In this document: piece after piece, positions 1-5,025 of the stretch | Layout: every line of letters begins with the position of its first letter | Numbering within the stretch: the first letter of the stretch is position 1 | Assembly (NCBI GenBank): GCA_013695885.1 | Contig: JACCZP010000350.1 | Coordinates: forward strand, 1-5,025 | Length of the DNA stretch: 5,025 nt | From: Thermoleophilaceae bacterium | GTDB lineage: Bacteria > Actinomycetota > Thermoleophilia > Solirubrobacterales > Thermoleophilaceae | Direction of reading: 5' to 3' | The notes under the pieces: generated by a model | Database searches by the model: none | Seen by the model: only the letters and a program-made list of their open reading frames with translations | Told to the model about the DNA's origin: nothing | Translations under genes and position numbers: made by a program

Positions 1-779
1 TCGCGCAGGCACTCGTCGCCCTTGATGTGCCCGAAGCGGTCGTTGATCTCCTTGAACCCGTCGAGGTCGACCACGACCAGGGTGAGCGGCACGCGGTTGC
101 GCTCGCTGCGGGCCGCCTCGCGCTCGAGCGCCTCGTCGAACGCGCGGCGATTGCCGAGCCCGGTGAGGGGATCGACCCGGGCGAGCCGGCGCGCCTCCTC
201 CCCGCGGCGACTGAGGTCGAGGTGCTGAGCCCGCACACGGCGCATGAGCTGGTAGAGGACGAGCGCGAGGCCGGCGACGAAGACCCAGCGCGCGGTCACG
301 GTCCCGAGCGCTCGCGCCGAGACCCCGTCGTAGAGGAGAGGCAGCGCACCGGCGACCGCGAGCACGCCCACGAACGTGACCACCCGCCGCGCCGGGTGCA
401 CCCCGGCCACGTAGACCACCGGGAGGATGTAGAGCTGGTGGTAGGGGGACTCCCAGCCGCCGGCCAGCCACTCGAGCAGCAGCGCCTGCCCGACGGCCAG
501 GTAGGCCATGCCGAGGCCGACCTCGAACGAGAGGTTCGAGCGGGCACGGGCGGAGGCGATCGCTGCCGAGACGAGCACCGCCGCGGCCACCCCGTAGCCG
601 ATCGCGCCGACTCGCTCCGTCGGAGGCACCACGAGCATGAGCGGAACAGCCACGAGCATGCCGACCACGCCGAGCAGCGCCCCGACGCGCTGGGCCTGCT
701 TGATGTCGACACCCGCGTAGTCGTCGCCTCGTGCCGAGCGGCGCCGGGAGCGAGCCATGAGGTTCTGGAGGGTGGACAT
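1..779 (-). CDS. Membrane-anchored GGDEF protein, putative diguanylate cyclase (3' truncated by window)
   Basis: This is the N-terminal 259 codons of a predicted integral membrane protein with a GGDEF domain, a family that makes cyclic di-GMP from two GTP. The frame is open from ATG at 779 to the window edge, with no stop. Residues 1-30 are polar and basic. About six hydrophobic segments follow (roughly 32-52, 59-76, 84-103, 114-127, 132-149, 163-179), then an arginine-rich, probably helical linker (180-201). The GGDEF domain begins with [12 protein letters not shown] at 203-214. [13 protein letters not shown] (235-247) carries the expected metal Asp (D238) and guanine-binding Asn (N246); D255 in GDECLR also fits. 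The GG(D/E)EF signature lies beyond the edge, so catalytic activity cannot be judged. The sensory part matches no named domain I recognise (MASE-like by layout only). No good Shine-Dalgarno precedes the ATG, and no closer in-frame alternative is evident. It lies 46 bases after the peptidase stop, so co-transcription is possible but not shown. Confidence 0.88.
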   Translation of the reverse strand, partial: MSTLQNLMARSRRRSARGDDYAGVDIKQAQRVGALLGVVGMLVAVPLMLVVPPTERVGAIGYGVAAAVLVSAAIASARARSNLSFEVGLGMAYLAVGQALLLEWLAGGWESPYHQLYILPVVYVAGVHPARRVVTFVGVLAVAGALPLLYDGVSARALGTVTARWVFVAGLALVLYQLMRRVRAQHLDLSRRGEEARRLARVDPLTGLGNRRAFDEALEREAARSERNRVPLTLVVVDLDGFKEINDRFGHIKGDECLR

Positions 780-825
780 TTCGGTGTTCTCGACCGCCGC
801 GGCGGGTGCCTCAGCTTCGGCGGCG
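780..825. other. 46-base intergenic gap with a short GC palindrome
   Basis: This is the only non-coding gap in the window, between the TAG stop of the peptidase gene and the ATG of the GGDEF gene. It contains a perfect 12-base palindrome, ccgccgcggcgg, at 794-805. As RNA this could form only a 4-base-pair stem with a CGCG loop, and no U-tract follows, so it is not a convincing intrinsic terminator. I see no clear -10/-35 promoter. In such GC-rich sequence the palindrome may be chance. Confidence 0.5.
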
Positions 826-1890
826 CTACCCGACGGTGACGAGCGTCTTCGGAAAGCCGCTCAGCACGTCGGCGCCGTCCGCGGTGACGGCGACAAGGTC
901 CTCGATCCTCACCCCGAGCTCCCCGCTCACGTACACGCCGGGCTCGACCGTGACCACGTTGCCGGCCACGAGCTCGTCGTCCGAGGTGGGCGACAGCCGT
1001 GGGCGCTCGTGCACCTCGAGTCCCACGCCGTGGCCGAGCCCGTGGCCGAAGCGCTCGCCGTGGCCGGCGGCGGTGATGAGCTCCCGGGCCACCGCGTCGG
1101 CGCCGGCCCCGCCGACCCCGGGGCGTACGGCCTCGAGTGCCGCTCGCTGCGCCTCGAGCACCACCTCGTAGACGGCTGCCGCCAGCTCGGAGAGCGGCCC
1201 GGTGGCGAACGTGCGCGTGCAGTCCGAGCAGTAGCCGTCGAGGACGCAGCCCATGTCGACGATCACCAGCGTGCTCGGCTCGATCGGCTCGAGCCGCGGG
1301 CTCGCGTGGGGCAGCGCCCCGTGCGCGCCGGCGGCGACGATGGTGGGGAACGACGGCCCCTCGGCGCCCCGCTCGCGCATCGTGTGCTCGAGGTCGTGGG
1401 CCACCTCGCGCTCGGTGCGTCCGACGAGGCCGCGAGCGCAGAGGTGCTCGTAGACGTCGTCGGCGAGCGCCGCGGCCTCCCGGATCGAGCGGAGCTCATC
1501 GGTGTCCTTGACCGCCCGGAGACCCTCGACCAGGCCGCCGGCGGGCACGAGCTCGACGCCCTCTCCGGCGAGCTCCTCGAGCCGGCGGTGCGTGCGCACG
1601 CTCAGGTGCGCATCGTCGAAGCCCACGCGGCCCCCGAGGTGCTCGGCCACGTCGGGGAGCAGGTCGCGGGTGCCCCGGATGCGATCGAAGTCGGGGACCT
1701 CCGCGGCGGACTGGTCGACGTAGCGGAAGTCGGTGACGAACACCCGCCGCTCGGCGCCCACCAGCGCGAGCCCGTTCGTGCCGGTGAACCCCGTGACGTA
1801 ACGGAGGTTCGTCGGGTCGGTGACGAGCACGGCGTCGAGCTCCCGCTCGCGAAGGAGCGCGGCCAGGCGATCGGCGCGGGCCGCGCTCAC
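826..1890 (-). CDS. pepQ: M24B family Xaa-Pro peptidase (aminopeptidase P / prolidase type)
   Basis: This is a 354-residue cytosolic metallopeptidase of the creatinase fold, predicted to cleave Xaa-Pro bonds in dipeptides or at peptide N-termini. A creatinase-type N-terminal domain covers about 1-130, with [14 protein letters not shown] near 27-40 and [11 protein letters not shown] near 50-60. The M24 catalytic domain covers about 135-350. All five dinuclear-metal ligands are present: D212 (VDMG) and D223 (SDCTRT) at the usual spacing of 11, H287 (GLGHGVGL), E316 (VEPGVY) and E330 (RIED). H195 (LPHA) and H294 (VHE) fit the conserved active-site histidines. The GTG start at 1890 overlaps the aroQ TGA as GTGA; its Shine-Dalgarno is poor, suggesting translational coupling. 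The longer in-frame extension to 2112 only reads through aroQ and was discarded. The length fits the short YqhT-like subgroup. Dipeptidase (PepQ) and aminopeptidase (PepP) activity cannot be separated by sequence alone, so the symbol is provisional. Confidence 0.93.
   Translation of the reverse strand: MSAARADRLAALLRERELDAVLVTDPTNLRYVTGFTGTNGLALVGAERRVFVTDFRYVDQSAAEVPDFDRIRGTRDLLPDVAEHLGGRVGFDDAHLSVRTHRRLEELAGEGVELVPAGGLVEGLRAVKDTDELRSIREAAALADDVYEHLCARGLVGRTEREVAHDLEHTMRERGAEGPSFPTIVAAGAHGALPHASPRLEPIEPSTLVIVDMGCVLDGYCSDCTRTFATGPLSELAAAVYEVVLEAQRAALEAVRPGVGGAGADAVARELITAAGHGERFGHGLGHGVGLEVHERPRLSPTSDDELVAGNVVTVEPGVYVSGELGVRIEDLVAVTADGADVLSGFPKTLVTVG
1887..1890 (-). promoter_or_regulatory. 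GTGA stop/start overlap, aroQ to peptidase
   Basis: The + strand reads tcac, so the minus strand reads GTGA: the TGA stop of aroQ and the GTG start of the peptidase share bases. The upstream sequence offers only a weak GGGA. Re-initiation by ribosomes that finish aroQ is therefore the likely start mechanism (inference). Confidence 0.75.
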
Positions 1891-2384
1891 CGCGCGCGTC
1901 CCGACATCGCGCGGAGCCGATCGCGGACCAGCTCGAGAGCGGTGCGGTAGCCCTCGACCCCCTGCCCGGACACGGTCTCGAAGCAGAGCTCGCCGATCAC
2001 CGAGGTGCGCCGCCACTGCTCGCGCTCCTCGACCTTCGAGAGGTGGATCTCGACCGCAGGCAGGCCGGCCACCTCGAGCGCGTCGCGGATCGCCCACGAG
2101 TAGTGCGTCCACGCGCCGGGATTGAGGATGAGTGCATCGGCCACCTGCGGCGCGCCGTGCAGGGCCTCGCAGTACTCGCCCTCGTGGTTGGTCTGCGAGA
2201 AGCTGGCGCGCACGCCCACCTCGCGGGCGAATCCGGTCACCGCCACCTCGAGCTCCGCGAGGGTGAGCGTGCCGTACAGCTCCGGGTCGCGCCGGCCGAG
2301 CTGATCGAGGTTGACGCCGTGGAGCACGGTTACGCGGGGCCCGGCCGCGCCGTCGGCCGATGCGCCCGGGCCTTCGCCGCTCAC
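1887..2384 (-). CDS. aroQ: Type II 3-dehydroquinate dehydratase
   Basis: This 165-residue cytosolic enzyme removes water from 3-dehydroquinate to give 3-dehydroshikimate, the third shikimate-pathway step; family members are usually dodecamers. The flavodoxin-like type II fold is clear. The active-site loop HGVNLDQLGRRDPELYG spans 22-38, with N25, R32 and the catalytic base Y37. QTNHEGE is at 64-70. ILNPGAWTHYS (86-96) supplies N88. EIHLSKVEERE (112-122) supplies the general acid H114, and R125 follows. The family usually reads NGPNLNLLG and HLSN where this protein reads HGVNLDQLG and HLSK, so it belongs to a divergent branch; the catalytic residues are kept. The GTG start at 2384 overlaps the aroKB stop (GTGA) and sits behind a strong Shine-Dalgarno. 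It gives an N-terminal tail of about 16 Gly/Ala-rich residues. The next in-frame GTG (V20) would start inside the first beta strand and is unlikely. Confidence 0.96.
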   Translation of the reverse strand: MSGEGPGASADGAAGPRVTVLHGVNLDQLGRRDPELYGTLTLAELEVAVTGFAREVGVRASFSQTNHEGEYCEALHGAPQVADALILNPGAWTHYSWAIRDALEVAGLPAVEIHLSKVEEREQWRRTSVIGELCFETVSGQGVEGYRTALELVRDRLRAMSGRAR

Positions 2385-3940
2385 CTCGCCCGCACCTCCT
2401 CCACGGCCGCGCGCAGCTCCGCCTCCCCCACCTCGTGGCCGGCGCTCACCTCCCCGGGCGCCTCTACGAGCACGAAGCCCACCCGCCCGTCGCGGCGCTT
2501 CTTGTCGCCCGCCACGGCCGCGAGCACATCGTCGACGCCCGCCGAGTCGAAGCGCAGCGGCAGGCCGCGCGCGGCCAGCAGCTCCCCCACCTCGACACGC
2601 AGGGCGTCGCGCCCGGAGAGCCGCAGCGCGCACATGAGCCCGATGGCCACGGCCTCGCCGTGGCGGTAGCGCCGGTAGCCGGTAGCCGCCTCGATCGCGT
2701 GCCCGACGGTGTGCCCCAGGTTGAGCACGCGCCGGCGACCGTCGTCGCGCTCGTCGGCGGCCACGACCGCGAGCTTGGTGCGAAGGCAGCTCCAGATCAC
2801 CTCGTCGTCGGGCTCGGCCCCGGAGCGCACGCGGGCCCACAGCGGCCCACCCGCGATCAGGGCCGTCTTCACCACCTCGGCGTAGCCGGCGGCATGCTCG
2901 GCCGCCGGCAGGGTCGCCAGCGCGGAGGGGTCGACCAGCACGGCGCTCGGCTGGTGGAAGACGCCGGCGTAGTTCTTGCCCTCGGGCAGGTCCACGCCGG
3001 TCTTCCCGCCGTAGGCGGAGTCCACCTGGGCCACCAGGGTTGTCGGTACCTGCACGCAGCGCAGGCCGCGCTGGTAGATCGCCGCGCAGAAGCCGGCCAG
3101 GTCCCCCACCACGCCTCCGCCCACGGCCAGCACGAGGTCCCCACGGGCGACGCCCGCGCGGGCCAGCTCGCGAAGGATCTGCTCGGCGCAGGCCAGCGTC
3201 TTCGACGCCTCGCCGGGCGGCACCACGGCATGCGCCTCGGCCTCTGGCCGGTGAAGGCTGGCCACGATCTCGTCCGTGACCACGAAGCGGCGCCCGTCCT
3301 CGGGGTGGACGAATCCCGCCTCGAGTAGGCCCCGGCCGACGAACACCGGGTAGTCGCCCGACGCGCTCTCGGCCCACACGAGCCGCGTTCCGGCCGGCGC
3401 CTCGGCCAGCCGCGTCAGCGCCGTGAGCGCCCGGCGCACGCCGAGCCGCTCCCCGGGGGGAAGAACGGCGTCGGCGGCGGCCGCGTAGACGGCCTGGCGA
3501 TCCCGGTGGAGATCCTCGAAGCGCCGTTGGTCCCGCGCCAGAGGCCGGCCCTTGCCCGACGCGCGGCGCCAGGCGTCGGCGGCCTCGACCTCGAGGTGTA
3601 CCACGGTGTGGCGCTCAAGCGCCTCCCTGACCCGGTCGGAGTGAAGCGTGCCGCCACCGAGCGCCACGACCCGGGCGCCGGGCCGCTCGAGGAGCCGCAT
3701 GACGACCTCCTCCTCGCGCGCGCGGAACGCGGCCTCGCCCTCGCGGTCGAACAGCGACTCGATCGGCTCGCCGAGCTCGCGCTCCACCTCGCGGTCGGAG
3801 TCGAGGGCCTCGACGCCGAGCGCCGCGGCGGCGGCGCGCGCGGTGCTCGACTTGCCGGCGCCCATGAAGCCGACGAAGACGAGGGCCCCTCGCGATCCTG
3901 CGGGCGCGCCGGAGGTGTCCGCCGCCGCTACCGCCTCCAC
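2381..3940 (-). CDS. aroKB: Bifunctional shikimate kinase / 3-dehydroquinate synthase fusion
   Basis: This single 519-residue frame joins two enzymes that are usually separate. The N-terminal shikimate kinase (about 18-180) phosphorylates shikimate with ATP. It shows Walker A GFMGAGKS (24-31), LDSD (46-49), R73 in AFRARE for shikimate binding, GGG (95-97) and the lid arginine in GRPLARD (R132). The C-terminal 3-dehydroquinate synthase (about 185-519) converts DAHP to 3-dehydroquinate using NAD and a metal. It shows PPGEASKT (241-248), GGGVVGDLAGF (274-284), VPTTLVAQVDSAYGGKTGVD (298-317) and GKNYAGVFHQP (321-331). The expected metal ligands are E355 (AEVVK), H410 (LGHTVGH) and H427 (RHGEA). 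There is no stop, frameshift or obvious linker at the junction. The GTG start at 3940 overlaps aroC by 13 bases, with GAGGAG 8 bases upstream; the next ATG lies inside Walker A. Similar AroKB fusions are known, for example in Thermotoga maritima (from memory). Stand-alone DHQ synthase from an internal GTG cannot be excluded. Confidence 0.97.
   Translation of the reverse strand: MEAVAAADTSGAPAGSRGALVFVGFMGAGKSSTARAAAAALGVEALDSDREVERELGEPIESLFDREGEAAFRAREEEVVMRLLERPGARVVALGGGTLHSDRVREALERHTVVHLEVEAADAWRRASGKGRPLARDQRRFEDLHRDRQAVYAAAADAVLPPGERLGVRRALTALTRLAEAPAGTRLVWAESASGDYPVFVGRGLLEAGFVHPEDGRRFVVTDEIVASLHRPEAEAHAVVPPGEASKTLACAEQILRELARAGVARGDLVLAVGGGVVGDLAGFCAAIYQRGLRCVQVPTTLVAQVDSAYGGKTGVDLPEGKNYAGVFHQPSAVLVDPSALATLPAAEHAAGYAEVVKTALIAGGPLWARVRSGAEPDDEVIWSCLRTKLAVVAADERDDGRRRVLNLGHTVGHAIEAATGYRRYRHGEAVAIGLMCALRLSGRDALRVEVGELLAARGLPLRFDSAGVDDVLAAVAGDKKRRDGRVGFVLVEAPGEVSAGHEVGEAELRAAVEEVRAR
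2394..2402 (-). promoter_or_regulatory. Ribosome binding site of aroQ
   Basis: The minus strand reads GGAGGAGGT, a near-perfect Shine-Dalgarno, with 9 bases between its end and the GTG at 2384. It lies inside the 3' end of aroKB, where it encodes part of the C-terminal EEVR. It is the strongest such site I found in the window and supports the GTG that overlaps the aroKB stop as the true aroQ start. Confidence 0.85.
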
Positions 3941-5025
3941 CCGATGCGCTCCTCGTAGGCGCGGAGCGCGGCGAGGGCGTCGCCCAGGTGGTCGCCCCCG
4001 AGCTTCTCGCGGTAGGCGGAGGCGAGCACGAGGGCGACCATCGACTCGGCCACGACGCCGGCCGCCGGAACCGTGCACGAGTCGGTGCGCTCGCGCAGGG
4101 CCTGGGCGGGCTCCTTGGTGGCGAGGTCGACCGAGCGCAGGGGCTTTGTCAACGTCGGGAGTGGCTTCATGGCACCCCGGACGATCAGCGGGTCGCCCGT
4201 GCTCATTCCGCCCTCGAGGCCGCCGGCACGGTTGGTCTCGCGGTAGAAGCCGCGATCCTTGGACCAGAAGATCTCGTCGTGCGCGCGCGAGCCGGGCAGG
4301 GGCGCCAGGTCGAAGCCGTCGCCGATGCCGACGCCCTTCATGGCCTGGATCGACATCACCGCCTGGGCCAGACGCCCGTCGAGGCGCTCCTCCCAGGAGA
4401 TGTGGGATCCGAGGCCGGGCACCAACCCGAAGGCTCGCACCTCGTAGACCCCTCCGAGCGACTCGTTGGCCTTGCGCTTCTGGTTGATCTCCGCGACCAT
4501 CGCCTGGCTGGCCGAGGGATCGAGGCAACGGACCGGCGAGGTGTCGACCGCGTCGAAGTCGTCGGGCGCGAGCCCGCCGGGCGTGGGCGCCTCGACCGCC
4601 CCGATGGAGAGCACGTGGGAGTGGACCTCCACCCCGAGCGCCCGCAGGAAGGCCTTGGCCAGTGCCCCACACGCCACCCGCGCGGCGGTCTCCCGCGCGC
4701 TCGCGCGCTCGAGGACGTTGCGCACGTCGGTGAAGCCGTACTTCTGGACCCCGGCCAGGTCGGCGTGGCCGGGACGCGGTAGATGGACCTCGTCCACGGG
4801 AGCGGCGACCGGCCACGGGTTCATCCGCTCCTCCCAGTTCGCGTAGTCGCGGTTCTGGATCTCGAGGGCTATGGGCGAGCCGAGCGTGCGCCCGTGGCGC
4901 ACCCCGGAGAGCACCGTGGCGCGGTCGGTCTCGATCTTCATCCGCCCCCCGCGGCCGTGGCCGAGCTGGCGCCGGGCGAGGTCGCGATCGATGTCCTCGG
5001 GAGCGAGCTCGAGCCCCGCGGGGAG
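3928..5025 (-). CDS. aroC: Chorismate synthase (5' end outside window)
   Basis: This enzyme converts 5-enolpyruvylshikimate-3-phosphate to chorismate, the last common step toward aromatic amino acids, folates and quinones. It needs reduced FMN and usually acts as a cytosolic tetramer. The window holds 365 residues to the TAG at 3928. The frame is open to the right edge, starting LPAGLELAPEDIDRDL, so only about 20 N-terminal residues, including the GESHG motif, are missing. Visible motifs (numbered from the first visible residue) are QLGHGRGGRM (20-29), RPGHADLAGVQKYG (84-97), the signature ERASARETAARVACGA (106-121), QAMKGVGIGDGF (227-238), NRAGGLEGGMSTGDP (265-279), MKPLPTL (286-292) and RTDSCTVPAAGVVAE (313-327). 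These are close to consensus and nothing looks broken. An ATG at 4941 is internal (KIETDRATV follows it) and is not the start. The gene overlaps aroKB by 13 bases and is the first gene of the visible cluster. Confidence 0.98.
   Translation of the reverse strand, partial: LPAGLELAPEDIDRDLARRQLGHGRGGRMKIETDRATVLSGVRHGRTLGSPIALEIQNRDYANWEERMNPWPVAAPVDEVHLPRPGHADLAGVQKYGFTDVRNVLERASARETAARVACGALAKAFLRALGVEVHSHVLSIGAVEAPTPGGLAPDDFDAVDTSPVRCLDPSASQAMVAEINQKRKANESLGGVYEVRAFGLVPGLGSHISWEERLDGRLAQAVMSIQAMKGVGIGDGFDLAPLPGSRAHDEIFWSKDRGFYRETNRAGGLEGGMSTGDPLIVRGAMKPLPTLTKPLRSVDLATKEPAQALRERTDSCTVPAAGVVAESMVALVLASAYREKLGGDHLGDALAALRAYEERIGWRR
3949..3954 (-). promoter_or_regulatory. Ribosome binding site of aroKB
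   Basis: The minus strand reads GAGGAG, 8 bases before the GTG at 3940, within the last codons of aroC (encoding part of YEER). It decides the aroKB start, because no other in-frame ATG, GTG or TTG lies between this site and the Walker A motif. Confidence 0.75.

Noticed and set aside
296..712. Minus-strand 138-codon frame rich in Ser, Arg and Trp
   Set aside because: It is an out-of-frame shadow of the membrane region of the GGDEF protein; the composition is unlike a real protein.
794..805. Perfect 12-base palindrome ccgccgcggcgg as terminator or operator
   Set aside because: The possible RNA stem is only 4 base pairs, there is no U-tract, and such palindromes are frequent by chance at this GC content.
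27..839. Plus-strand 270-codon open frame
   Set aside because: It lies opposite the GGDEF gene. Its product is Arg/Glu/His-rich with no recognisable motif, as expected for the complement of GC-biased coding sequence. The minus-strand frame has clear TM segments and GGDEF motifs.
757..1950. Plus-strand 397-codon open frame
   Set aside because: It is antisense to the peptidase gene, which has all five metal ligands. The plus-strand product has low-complexity composition and no domain.
2360..3328. Plus-strand 322-codon open frame
   Set aside because: It mirrors the DHQ synthase half of aroKB and shows only antisense composition with no motif. A similar frame at 3988-4782 mirrors aroC.
2385..3377. 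Long minus-strand extension upstream of aroQ in the same frame
   Set aside because: The extension is Arg/Gly-rich and runs out of frame through the well-supported DHQ synthase domain. The GTG at 2384 with its strong ribosome-binding site is the proper start.

Overview
The window is very GC-rich, with a strong preference for G or C at third codon positions. All of its genes lie on the minus strand. Gene content, GTG starts with 4-base overlaps, and an AroQ beginning HGVNLDQLG point to a high-GC actinobacterium. Thermoleophilia (Solirubrobacterales/Gaiellales-like) is my best guess from memory of similar clusters. No 16S or other decisive marker is present, so this is inference.

Read in the direction of transcription (right to left), the layout is as follows. 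aroC (chorismate synthase) enters from the right edge, lacking roughly its first 20 codons. It overlaps aroKB by 13 bases; aroKB is a single 519-residue polypeptide fusing shikimate kinase to 3-dehydroquinate synthase. aroKB overlaps aroQ (type II 3-dehydroquinate dehydratase) by 4 bases, and aroQ overlaps an M24 Xaa-Pro peptidase gene by 4 bases. After a 46-base gap comes a gene for a multi-pass membrane protein with a C-terminal GGDEF domain. It runs off the left edge before the GG(D/E)EF motif. No stretch over 300 bases lacks a gene.

Together the first three genes encode four shikimate-pathway activities: DHQ synthase (step 2), DHQ dehydratase (step 3), shikimate kinase (step 5) and chorismate synthase (step 7). 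DAHP synthase, shikimate dehydrogenase and EPSP synthase are not in the window. The tight overlaps suggest one polycistronic mRNA with coupled translation. The peptidase is a common neighbour of aroQ in Gram-positive genomes, usually followed by efp; here a putative diguanylate cyclase gene takes that place.

I found no RNA genes, mobile elements, CRISPR arrays or convincing terminators. The operon promoter must lie to the right of the window. I see no undescribed system. The most notable points are the AroK-AroB fusion, the divergent AroQ active-site-proximal motifs, and the cyclic-di-GMP gene in the efp position.
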